A stretch of 64,000 nt of DNA, from positions 2,023,674-2,087,673 of the forward strand of contig OY725501.1 of assembly GCA_963281255.1 (NCBI GenBank), in the 5' to 3' direction. Of the stretch, positions 10,803 to 21,796 are shown in pieces (positions within the stretch are counted from its first letter, which is position 1; each line of letters starts with the position of its first letter). The notes beneath the pieces are model-generated. The model was given only the letters and a program-made list of their open reading frames with translations, had not been told where the DNA came from and ran no database searches. A program made the position numbers and the translations under genes. This stretch comes from Aphrocallistes beatrix (taxonomy: Eukaryota; Porifera; Hexactinellida; Sceptrulophora; Aphrocallistidae).

Positions 10803-11142
10803 ATATTTTGGGATTTTTTTACTTTATATAAATATTGTAAGCAAAAGTTAACGAATAATTTCTCAGATGGATCCGAATATATAATATTCTAAATCTACAC
10901 CCCTGAAAACCCCAAGTCAACCGTTGGAAGCTAGTCTATAGCCTATTTTTGAACTTTCTTTACATTATGTATCTAATATAAACAAATGTAAACAAATAAT
11001 TTATCATATTGAATTGAAAATATGATATTCGAAATCTCCACCCCTGAAAACCCCATGTCAACCGTTGAAAGCAAGTTTCTAGCATATTTTTGAGATTTGT
11101 TTACTTTATGTATCTATTGTAAACAAATACTTTATCACATAG
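10803..11142. repeat. tandem repeat, period about 141 bp
   Basis: Two full units and a partial third. The block ACCCCTGAAAACCCC-A-GTCAACCGTTG occurs near 10900 and again near 11041. The flanking TTTACTTTATGTATCTATTG stretch recurs with the same spacing near 11110. No gene is associated. Confidence 0.8.
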
Positions 11143-11461
11143 ACCCATGGCCCGGGCCCGACCAAAAATTTCGGCCCGACGGAAGCGGTCGGGCCAATCA
11201 GGCACCGGCCCGACCAAAAATTGAGCTCGAATATTTATGTCGATAACGATTTTTCTGTATCTAGCGCATGCTGTTTACATTGGAGCTCGGCGAACACAAC
11301 ACGAACACTAATTATACCCGTTGTCTCTAATGTCATGTTAATGTGCAATTTGAACACGACGCTCACCTCTAGTTAGCATCAAGGTTTTAAATTGTTATTC
11401 TTTAAATTTACGTACAATTGGTTATATTATATATTATTAGTTAACCTACACAGCTTTGACG

Positions 11462-13660
11462 ATGGCGTCTTCTCTCTGTGCTGCGTCTAGCTTTACAGAT
11501 ATTTCTGAAGTTCCATTTCATCCGGATTCTTCGTTCACCTTTCCGAAAAAAACATTTGGAAAGAAACAGAGGTCATGTCAAGCAGTGTATTTCAAGTCTT
11601 GTCCATGGCTTTCGTACGATGTCCAAAAGAATGCTGTGTTCTGTCACCTGTGTGTGAAGTCCCTGCAAGCAAACAAACGAATGTGAAGCGTGCTGATTCC
11701 TCATTTATCCAGATAGGTTTCTCTTATTGGAAGGATGCAACAATTGCATTCAAAAAGCACGAGTCATCGCAATGCCATAAAGAGGCAGTGCAGGTGTCTA
11801 TTGTTCTGCCGAGTACTTGTCCGGAAGTTGGGGAATTGGTCTTCGCGACAAGGTAAGCTGAAGTTGAATTCGTAAGGTGAACTATTTTGATAGTATTCAT
11901 GCTGTATATTTTTCTTACTGCAAATTAAGACAAGCTGCGAATTCTTTCACAGGGAATGATCTATCTCTATCTTTTTAGGATTGCCGATTCGAGGAGACGA
12001 GAGTGATGCTGACTCCAACTTCATGCAGCTGATGAAATTCCGCGGTAGAGACGATTCCCGACTTGGAGAATGGCTGAAGAAAAAAACTGATAAGTACGTT
12101 TCGCACGACATCCAAAATGAACTTCTTCGTGTGATGGCGCGCTCGGTTCTGAGATATATATATAGTTGCATTTATCAATCTACATTCTACATAATTATGT
12201 GCGATGAGTGCACGGACGCATCCAACAAGGAGCAGCTAGTTATTTGTATCCGGTGGATTAGCAACAACGACTTGGAGGTCCATGAGGATGCCATTGGCCT
12301 CTATGCCGTCAGTGATATCAAAGCTTCCAACATTGTCAACGTAATAAAAGACGCACTGCTGAGGCTGAACCTGTACATTCTCAAGTGCCGTGGGCAGTGC
12401 TATGACGGGGCCTCCAACATGAGTGGAAACAGAAGTGTAGCTAAGTAGTTACGTGACGAGGAGCCACGTGCCCTTTACCTGCACTAAACCTGGTAGCTGG
12501 AGATGCCATAAAGAAGTGCAAGTTCACCAAGGATGCACTTGATGTTGCATTTGAAGTGTCACGCTTAATCAGATTCTCACCAAAACGAACTATGGAGTTG
12601 GAGAAGATAAAGAATGAGCTTGCTCTGGACTCCCCTGGGTTCCGAGTTTATGTCCAACCCGTTGGACAGTTCGTGCAGCATCCTTGAAGTCACTCCTGTC
12701 AAACTATGCCATTTTACGGTAACTATGGGAAACAGCAATTGACTCTACTTCTGATCCAACTATAAAGAGTCAAATTATCGGTGTTGACTACCAATCTAGA
12801 AAGTTTTCATTTTATTTGGTATACATCTTGCAGAACATGTACTGAAGCACACCGACAATTCGAGCAAGACTTTGCAAACGACTGCCATGTCAGCGTCCGA
12901 GGGAGCAACAGTAGCTGCCATGACCGTAACCACATTGTAATCACTCCGAAATGAAGAGCAGTTTTCCGCTTTCTGTGACCTTGTGACTAAAGCCCAGCAG
13001 GAGCTATCAGTGGAAGAACCAGAGTTGCCAAGGAAAAATAAGTTGCCTCGAAGATTCGAGGATGGTGAACCAGCAGATTATCCACAAGACTCCAAGGCCT
13101 ATTATCGCCGGGCATATTTCGAGGCTCTTGAATTGACTGTCAACGCGATCCAGGACCGATTTGACCAGCCTGACTACCGATGCTACCGACATCTGGAAGA
13201 GCTCCTTATCAAAACTGTCCGTGGAGAGGACATAGATGAGGAATTGAGGCTTGTGTGTGACTTCTATGGTGAAGATTTCCACCGCTCTCAGCTGCAACTA
13301 CATCTCAACACTCCGAAGGCTATTTACCCACAGCACCTCAAATCCTTATTGTTCCTTCATAATGTTAAGACCGTCACCCAGAACATGACTGTGGCAGAAC
13401 GCTATTTAATCAGTGAAGTTGTCACCCTTTTGAAGTTGATTCTGGTACTTCCATCCACAAATGCAGTCAGTGAACGGACTTTCAGCGCCATGAGGCGTTT
13501 AAAGACCTACCTACGGTCAACTATGAAGCAGGAGCGTCTGAACCACCTACTGATATTGTATGTCCACAATGACCGAACTGATGAGATTTCCTGCGTTGAG
13601 GTGGCATATCATTTGTTGGTGATTCTGAACATCGTCTCTGTGTTCGGACGATTTCGATGA
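11462..13660 (+). pseudogene. hAT transposase relic, ZMYM1-like
   Basis: The N-terminus has a TTF-type zinc-finger region: CPWLSYDVQKNAVFCHLC (about 11605-11655), then FSYWKDATIAFKKHESSQCH after a frame change near 11680. A donor AAG/GTAAGC at 11853 and an acceptor TCTTTTTAG ending at 11978 bracket a 126-base candidate intron. The next exon has DSNFMQLMKFRGRDD, IMCDECTDASNKEQL and CRGQCYDGASNMSG (12200-12420), typical of DUF4371-bearing hAT proteins. About 12450-12980 is badly broken. The C-terminal dimerisation domain is well kept (LPSTNAVSERTFSAMRRLKT, about 13450). ATG at 11462 is the first good start. GC-rich GGCCCGAC motifs at 11150-11215 may mark the upstream end. No clean 8-bp duplication was found. 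Confidence 0.85.
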
Positions 13661-14254
13661 TTGTTTGGATTTATAAATCAACTGACTGTTCAATTAAGTA
13701 ATGTTGATTAAAATTATATTGCATCATACGTGTGTATAATATGCATTAAATATTTCCTATCTGGATCAGGAAATACTGTTAAAAAGCAAAAAAAATAATT
13801 TTAGCTTTGGGCCCGAACAAATGAAAAGTGCTTCCGCCTGCCTGAGAACTTTATTTTTATATGAAATAGAATCGTGTGATTCGCTGATAATTGATTGGTT
13901 TAAACATGAAAACCAATGAATTTCAATCACAAATAGTCCTTTTGATTGTATGCATAACTCACTATAGTTTGATCCCAATGTATTTGCATTATAAAAGAAA
14001 CGAATTCAATTGGACAGCACAATTTGTCACCTATCTCGGTGAGGTATGAAGATTTTGCTTAGATCTTCGAATTTAATCATGCTAATAGGATTTAATTATT
14101 ATTTAATTATTAAAATCAACAAAAAGAAATTCGAGCATATATTTACGCCTACGTAATTAGAATTAAGTACAATATTATAGTAGAGAATTCTAACTGATTC
14201 AGAACATCAAGTCAGAAACTATGGTTTGGTAAAAATTCAAGTTTCAATTAGTAT

Positions 14255-14412
14255 AAAATTTAATAAACGGGGGGGTTGGAATAGGCGGGGGGATTTGAAA
14301 TTTTTTCAAAAATTAATAAGCGGGGGACCCGTTTATTTGGACCCCTAGAGTGAGCGTATGAAGATTTAGGAGTTTGAGACTAGGAGCGTCTCCGAGGGCT
14401 GTATAATATCCT
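14255..14412. repeat. fragments of two miniature elements
   Basis: At 14260-14345, G-rich segments TAAACGGGGGGGTTGGAATA and GCGGGGGACCCGTTTATTTG form an inverted pair. The following 14350-14412 matches the right half of the 192-bp hAT-type element (GTTTGAGACTAGGAGCG, GAGGGCTGTATAAT). Otherwise 13661-14250 and 14413-15900 hold nothing recognisable apart from a pogo-type fragment (GTGGCCGTTATAG, GAGCAGGTGGCAGCTATACA) at about 14925-15030. Confidence 0.6.
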
Positions 14413-15904
14413 CCCATCCAGTTCCTTCCACATGACATGACTCTGTTAGACCTGGATCTACCTGGACACGAATTCCCGGACCACTACAATGATTCATTAT
14501 TATTTACCTATGTGCCAAATTTCACATTTCTAGCACCTCCCAGTTCCTCAATCAATTCTGCACAAACAAACAAAAAACCATTGCGTTTTAATATATAAGA
14601 TTGTTTATTAGCACTTTTGTTTTGATACATTACCAACTTCAGCCATGATGAAAGTGGGAAGCGGTATTGAATTTCGATTTAACAAGGCGAAACGCAATAG
14701 AAAGGTATTATACATGGACTCAAAAAAAGTGAGACATAATGGCGGAATTTTCATGCAAACACGGGACTGTTGGTATTTTCGTTTGTAACATTGCGATGCA
14801 GCAACAATCTAACTGATGTGCACTACTACTTATGTTACTGATGCTAGAAACTAGTAGATCATCATTCAGAATAGTGATTGTTGTAAACACATGAAAGGAA
14901 TTATAATCATGAAGTGGCCGTTATAGACAGTTTTAGGCCAGCAAGAGGCAGAAAAAGGATGGCCCGCTTGACTCGTTGAGCAGGTGGCAGCTATACATAG
15001 GTTCAATATCATAGGCCAACTGCCAAGGTGATGGTTTGTTAATGCAGTTTTTATCGCATATGAAGTATAATTTGAGCTTTATAAAATTGTTAAAACAAGC
15101 AAAAGAAGCAATAAATATTAGCTAGCTAGTATTTAGTAAATCAATCATTAGTCGACTACAATTATCTCCCTAGAATCGACTGATTTGTACGATTCATAAT
15201 CATGATTCATTAACCTTGTAACAGGCTCGAAATGGTTATCGTCAAGTTAATTGGTAATACACTTGTAGATACAAGTGACTACGTAGAATCGCAGCCAGAA
15301 TCACGTGACCATTTAATTCGTTCCCGCAGATGCTCAGGGCTATGCTGCTTTGTTGAGTAACGAAGACATCCGTGCTGAACATCTTCGGAACATTAACAAT
15401 TTCGGCATCACTAGCCCATATACCATTCTGAGTTATCGCTGATTGCCTAAGATAGGCTAAAGGGAATTTTCTTTATAAAATTTGATCAGCTGTAGCAATA
15501 AACCGATATACTTCACTTCGCAAGCGTTCGTAATGTGATTAGGTCCCAGATATTATTTGAGATATGCAAAGAAAGAAACATTTCCGTCCTTTCCAATAGA
15601 GTGGTATTGCCACGGTGTCAAATGAGAAAGAAGCTGTCTTGATAAGGCCCTATGCTGCTCTATCTCTTTTATGAATTGCAGAGCCAGTTTGTTGCATATT
15701 TCTTGCTTCCAAAGCATTGTAATAAGATGGTTAGCATGGACTAGAGTTTAAACAATCTGAAGTTAATATAGTACGCCAAAATGTAATAGGATTGGCTTTA
15801 GATGGAGAAGCAGTGAAATATTTGTTTTCAAGATGTTCTCAAACCTATATGAGAAAAAGAGATTTTAACTGTACGGTTAGATAGATTGGTCTTTTTGAAA
15901 CTTA

Positions 15905-16400
15905 TCACTGGATAGATAACTTTATGTGAATACTCAAAGCACACTTTGCTATCTTAATTTGCATTGAATGTTTCCAAACTCCATTTGAGGAATACGTCAA
16001 ACTTCTTTTCTCGTTGTAAATATCAAATTTGATTATAGCATTTATCGCAATATAAGTTGACGTGTTTACTCTCGTTGCTAGTAATTCGCTGCTTTGATCA
16101 TGCTGTATTATGGTTGGTATACCAAATGTCAGATAAATATTGCGCAACTCAGCTAAAGCTAATGACGATGTTTTCGTCTTAAGGGGACGCGCGACTATAA
16201 ATTTCGAGAGATAACATACTACTTGTACAACTAGAACGTGCAAATATCCAATTCGTTCGCAGGCATGTATTTAATGTGATCGATGGCGACGTGCTGCTAA
16301 GGGCCCTCAGGTGGAACTATTGGTTGCAACTCGCGTTGTGGTTATAGAGGCTTTGCAGCTGTTACCAGGCTTCCATGACAAGAATTAACCTAGAAGTATG
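15905..16400 (-). pseudogene. second integrase relic
   Basis: On the minus strand a degraded rve core can be read in shifting frames: LQPIVPPEGP and HVAIDHI near 16300, then LSKFIVARPLKTKTSS (about 16190), TFGIPTIIQHDQSSEL (about 16110) and a NGVWKHSMQIKIAKCAL region near 15970 that aligns with the usual NG-E-N-IK segment. The second metal-binding Asp is retained in HDQSS. It differs in sequence from the integrase at 5800-7035. No flanking repeats were seen. Confidence 0.65.
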
Positions 16401-16959
16401 TAGGTAAATAATATAAACTACGCATTGGTCCCAATTGAAATTTACTTCATCTTATCTTTTTCAATATGAAAATTTTTCAGATAACGATATACAAAAGTGG
16501 TTTTTAATGAGATGCTTGTATAGCAGTAATTACAAGGTAATTACAATTCAAACAAACTTGGATAGCCAAACAAACACCAATGTTCTCTGCATTGATGTGC
16601 TAGTACAGGGAGTATTCAAAAAGAAATCGAAAAGGGCGTTCATAAACCAGAATAATTTAAAAGCGATTGTGTAAATTTGGATTTTTTACAGGGCTGCTCA
16701 GATAGGACAATTAACAAGAGTAGCGATTTCAGATGAAAATAAGGTTTTGTTAATTTAAGCACTTAATTTGTCAAGCTAAATAGTATATATTGTCTGCATA
16801 TTTACTTCTACTTTGCAAACTGTCAGCTGAATCATTTTTGTTGTATGTGTATGTGGAAACTACATTGTTCCAAAGCAGGTCAGGAGTGCAATTTTTCTTC
16901 AGACAAAGTGCGCCAAGGCATATCATGCATATTTTGGAATGCCTATACGCGATAAAGAC

Positions 16960-18320
16960 AAATCGTGGGCTCCTCACGTCTGTTGAGGGAGTTGCAGATC
17001 AAGGGATATTGGTTCAGTGGTAGTCGGAAATGCATGCCATTCGCGATTCCTCGGATTTATAGAGAGCCGAATAGCCACAATGATGAAAGCTACTTCTCTA
17101 TGGTAAATATTTCAAGGTTCAAGAAAGTTGGGGATCGAATGAATGTTTCACATCCTATTAAACCATATTCTATTGCACCAGCCCCATAACGTGAATCATC
17201 ATCAATTCCACCTCCACCTTTCTTGGACCAACAATCAAAAGAACCCTCGGACTGGGATATGAACGACGATCCTGACTACAACAAAGCCATCTCAAGCAAA
17301 TCACCACATTTCCTTAACGAGGAAGAAATGAACGACTCGATTAGAGACTTAGTAGGACTTACAAAGTCCAATGCCGAACTTTTAAAATCTCGCCTACAAG
17401 AATGGAATTCACTGGATTCTAGTTGCAAAGTTAAGTTTATAGGAAAAGGAATCTCACTTTTGTGTCTTTCTTCACATATTCTAAATCCAATTCTTTATGC
17501 TACAGTTCCGACGTGTATGGACTTTTACGAAATATACAATCCAGCTGATTGGTGTTTGTTCATTGACAGCTCAGCAACAAGTCTTAAGGAGGTTTTACTT
17601 CATAATTGGAATATTTTCCCATCAATACCGTTAGCTCAGCTCATATGAAGGAGGACTATGAAAATGTAAAGCATTTGTTGGATTGGATGATCTGTGCTGT
17701 GAGTTAAAATAATAGGATTCCTACTTGGGGTACTAGGTGGGTATACTAAGTATACTTACTTCTTTTGTCTATGGGTAAGTAGATGAGATTGTGAGCACTA
17801 CTCTAGAAGAGATTGGCATATCAGAAAATACTTAGCTCCGGGTAAACAAATATCTGTAAAGAAGCACTTGTCCAAAGAGAAAATTCTGCTTCCTCCACTA
17901 CACTTTAAGCTAGGGCTTATCAAACAGTTCATAAAATCTCTAAATTTTGAAGGCGATACTTTTAAGCACTCACGTTAATGTTAACACAAATTACGAAGAT
18001 GTTAGAATCTAAAGGGATGGAAGATACCATGACTATTGATGAAAGAAGCTCAAGTGATGCTTTACGGGGCGTAGTGCATGGGTTTCTGCAAAATAACAAG
18101 AGTGGAAACTACAAAGATCCAACAGAAATCTGATTAAACAATACCGAACCCAAGGTTGCAGAATGTCCTATAAGGTATACTATTTACATTCCCATCTGGA
18201 CTTTCTCAAAGAAAATTTGGGAGACGTAAGTGATGAACATTTTTACCAGGACATATACAAACGATGGAATGAGATACCAGGGGTAAAGGGATTCAGCAAT
18301 GATAGATGATTACATCTGTA
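16960..18320 (+). pseudogene. relic of an uncharacterised multicopy invertebrate protein family
   Basis: The readable core is at 17223-17648. It includes FLNEEEMNDSIRDLVGLTKS, a SRLQEWNSL segment, then YNPADWCLFIDSSATSLKEV. Further pieces follow in other frames: MKEDYENVKHLLDW (17645), LAPGKQISVKKHLSKEKILL (17835), LPPLHFKLGLIKQFIKSLNF (17890) and FTFPSGLSQRKFGRR (18185). I recognise this motif order from many unannotated, repeated proteins of invertebrate genomes, but know no assigned function. The repeat behaviour suggests a transposon gene (inference). Multiple stops and frame changes make this copy non-functional. Confidence 0.6.
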
Positions 18321-18483
18321 CTAACCTGAGAAAATAGTTCTGACCACAAGAAAAAATATCGGTCAACTTTGTATCTTTGATATTTCTTACTAATAGAATT
18401 ATTTGTCATTGGTCGACAACACTTTTAGAAATAACATATACTGATATTATAAAAAAGAGAGAATTAATTGGTTGTTCATATTA

Positions 18484-19821
18484 CTACGGGCGTTCAATAA
18501 GTTCTAGGCCCTACCTTCTTATTATGTCTGTAGTGCAATTGAATCCAAGTATTTGCATTAATAATGAACCTTAGACGATTTTCTATTCAGATCTACTTCA
18601 TTTCAAAGCCTACTATATTTAGTTTCCAAATTATAGCCTATTCTATTTATCCTGTTTTGACCATCTTTGTTTTTTCCAACGAAAAATGGCATCCAATTTG
18701 AAACTCGAGCAACGTGCTTCTATCAAAATTCGCACGCTTCTTGGTATTGGTCCAAAAGACATTCTAATAGACTTTGAAATAGTTTATAGAGATGCTAGCC
18801 TTTCATATATCACTGTGAAGGAGTGGGCCAAACGCTTTCGTGAGGGACAGGAGTCGATAGACGATGACTATCGGAGCGGGCGCCCCAAATCCGCCGTCAC
18901 CAGTGGGAATACCTTGGAAATTGGATGGATGGTGGAAGAAGACCCCCATATCACTGTTGACGAGTTAGCTATGCATGTGGGGATTTCAACGGGAGCTGCT
19001 CATGCCATCCTTATCGATGAACTGAATGTTACGAAGGTTTGTTCCAGGTGGATCCCGCATTCACTCACAAAGGCCCAAAAAGATCGTCGGGTTATGTGTG
19101 CACAAAAGTTACTTTCCGAGTACCAGGATGCTGATCCACGAAGGTTATCTGAAATCATACCGGTGATGAGACATGGATACGATATAATGAACCACAATCC
19201 AAGGAAAGAAAAAAAGTTTGGGTGCTTAAGGGAGAGCGGCCTCCAGTTAACCCGAGGCCAGATTTCAGAGATCAGAAGGTCCTATACTCAATTTTCTTTG
19301 ATGCACATGGTCCAGTTGCCCAGATAATTATTCCCAAAGGAAGCACAATCACAGGGGACTTTTACGTCAATAGTTGCTTATCAGAGGTTGAAAAACATTA
19401 TTGGGAGCGGAGACCAAAGTCAGGTACACGGGGCCTGAGATTATTGCACGATAATGCACGGCCGCATAAGACAAAGCTGGTCAAGGAAGAATTGGATAGA
19501 ATGAGAGTCATTGAGCTAGATCATCCAGCCTACTCACCTGATCTAGCTCCCTGTGACTTCTGGCTCTTTGCAAAGTTAAAGAAAGACCTTGCAGGGAAAC
19601 ATTTTCAGAGCAGGATCGACCTAGGAAATGCTGTTTGGAGATCCCTAAAAGCCATTCCACCCGAAGACTATAAAAATGTATTTTTCGAATGGTTGACTCG
19701 TCTAGAACGTGTTGTAGATTGTAAGGGTGATTATTTCGAGAAAATGTGAAAATTATAGCTTGATATTCTGAATAGTTTCAAAATTATAGGGTAGGGCCGA
19801 GAACTTATTGAACACCCGTAG
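18484..19821 (+). mobile_element. mariner transposon, 1338 bp
   Basis: Terminal inverted repeats 18484-18515 and 19790-19821 are 32 bp with two mismatches (CTACGGGCGTTCAATAAGTT at the left end), flanked by TA (18482-18483, 19822-19823). Length and structure fit canonical mariners. It carries one transposase gene with a single frame break. Confidence 0.95.
18686..19749 (+). pseudogene. mariner transposase, one frameshift
   Basis: The ATG start gives MASNLKLEQRASIKIRTLLG. The N-terminal paired helix-turn-helix region follows (YITVKEWAKRFREGQ, RSGRPKSAV, HITVDELAMHVGIS). The catalytic domain lies in a second frame: TGDETWIRYNEPQ (first Asp, about 19165), LLHDNARPHK (second Asp, about 19449) and AYSPDLAPCDFWLF with the third Asp 34 residues after the second, the D34D spacing of mariners. 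The frame changes once between about 19140 and 19160, between SEYQDADPRRL and TGDETW. All three catalytic residues survive, so a one-base error or a recent mutation is the only obvious defect. Confidence 0.93.
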
Positions 19822-19823
19822 TA

Positions 19824-20258
19824 ATTTGATTTCAATCGGGTTATTTAATGAATAATATCGAAAATCACAAAATTCGATGGAACGTGTTTTTAACTTTGAT
19901 TGTTGACGGATCAGAATGAATATGAAAATTATAATCAGCAAGCAATGGAGTATATAACAAAAATGTTTTTTAAATCAGCTACAAAGTATAATTTATAACA
20001 AGGAGACTCCATGGAGTAGCAGAACAATATTCTAATGACCCTTGGTTCCATGACCTACCTCAGATACCCGGTAGGAAAAGCTCTGTGTAAGTTTCTGAGT
20101 CCCAAACCTTGTGAATACAAACCACAAAATAAAAGGATACAAATTAATGTATTACTGAAATAGTATTTTTCGTTAAATTAATTACTTGAGTGTAACAATA
20201 TTATTTGGTTAACAAATGCCACTAATTCTAATGAATAAAAAGCAAAAAATTAATATAT
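19824..20258. other. no recognisable feature
   Basis: AT-rich spacer between the mariner and a P-type fragment; no open frame, repeat or RNA motif I can support. Confidence 0.5.
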
Positions 20259-20597
20259 CATGCCCTACTACACATAAAAACTAACAGTAACTTTTATCTT
20301 TTTCTTTCATTATCATCAAATATTAATAAGGTATCAAAGCATCAGTTGTTAAAATTTTGATTCTTTATCAAATGATTGCACAAAAGGTTATAATTATGAC
20401 GAATTTAGCGATATTAAGTGTTTTTGATATGCTTTTCGCATATAACGGAGCTGTAAAGAGTTGATGCGAAGAATTTAGCTTTTAACGGAATGTTGCTCAT
20501 TCGATCGCTGCTATGGAAACGTATTTGTTCAGTTGGGGTCATATGTATATTGAAAAACGCAAAAAAAAGCATTCAAATTTGATTCTATTTGATAGCT
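20259..20597. mobile_element. P-type miniature element, left part
   Basis: Starts CATGCCCTACTACACATAAA with AACTAACAGTAACTT, close to the left terminus of the P-like transposon at 21797. Later CTATGGAAACGTATTTGTTCAG resembles the arm of the palindromic elements. It stops at the head of the family A copy at 20599, so the right half is missing. Confidence 0.6.
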
Positions 20598-20731
20598 AAC
20601 AAGTGCGCTTCGCTTGCTTGCGATGCACAGCTGGCAAACACTTTCTGTCCGCCGGAGGCGCCAAGCGGGCGCCTGGGGTCACATTGATTAATTGTAAGGG
20701 AGATTACATCGCTAAATATGTATGTCCTACT

Positions 20732-21662
20732 CATAGCCTACTCAAATAATGACACAGTAAATAAGCAAGGATGCGGTAATAGCCGAATGGATTAATACAC
20801 GATTAGCCTAATATAATTAACCTGTAGGATAGGCATTAAGAATGTATTTCCAGCATATATAAACATGGCATCGAAGTACATATATCCATTTGAAAAATTT
20901 GGATTAGTCATCATATCATTGCGCGACCGGTCATTCTAAGGACAATTTTAGCGATTTTTGTGTAGAACCAAGATTAGTACAAGTTGATTTGAAAAATTTA
21001 GAATTTTTCAATGGAATATTGTTACATTCCTGCGTTGCTATGGAAAAACATTTGGTCAGTTTGGGTCATTTCGTGCAAACTGTAGTAACTAGATCTTCAA
21101 ATTTGATCGTGTTTGGATTTTAAGAATGTGACCAAAACACTAAATTGTAGCATAACTCTATAGTCTGAGAATTTAGAAGTTTAAATTGTATAATTACCTA
21201 ATAGGAAGTATCAAATTGCCTATCAAATAGGATCAAATTTGAAGACCTAGTTCTTATAGTTTACAGGATATGGCTCAAACTGATCAAAATGCTTTACCAT
21301 AGCAAACGCAGGAATGTAACAACTTTCCATTGAAAAATTCTAACTTTTCAAATCAACTCGTACTAATCTTGGTTCTACACAAAAATCACACCTCAATACC
21401 ATTTAGAAATAGGGTAAAAAAACACCTTAAAACAGCAAAAATTGTCCTTAGAATGACCTGTTGTACAATGATATGATGACTAGTCGAAATTTTTCAAACG
21501 GATATATGTACTTTGATACCATGTTTATATATGCTGGTAATACTTTTTCAATGCCTATGCTGCATGGTTAACGCTTTAGGCTAATCGTGTATTTATCCAT
21601 TCGGCTACTACTTCATCCCTAGTCCATAATTTTCAGTCTACTGTGAGGCATTATTAGAGATG
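20732..21662. mobile_element. P-type palindromic miniature element, 931 bp
   Basis: Starts CATAGCCTACTC. The right end reads TTATTAGAGATG and lacks six bases relative to the copy at 51261. It is flanked by the 7-bp duplication TCCTACT (20725-20731, 21663-21669). The two halves are long inverted repeats, for example GAACCAAGATTAGTACAAG against its inverse near 21365. There is no coding capacity. It is inserted in a family A copy. Confidence 0.88.
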
Positions 21663-21796
21663 TCCTACTGTTAAATCGATATCACAAGAAAAATAACTAA
21701 ATTTGATAATTTATAAAATTTTGATGCGTAATGATGACGTCATAACTTGAGTGATGAGTAATCATTTTTTTAACATAGTTGCATTATATGTGAGAT

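Noticed and set aside
11456-11461. Start upstream of the ATG for the hAT relic
   Set aside because: It would need a TTG start; the ATG at 11462 is the first ordinary start in a eukaryote.
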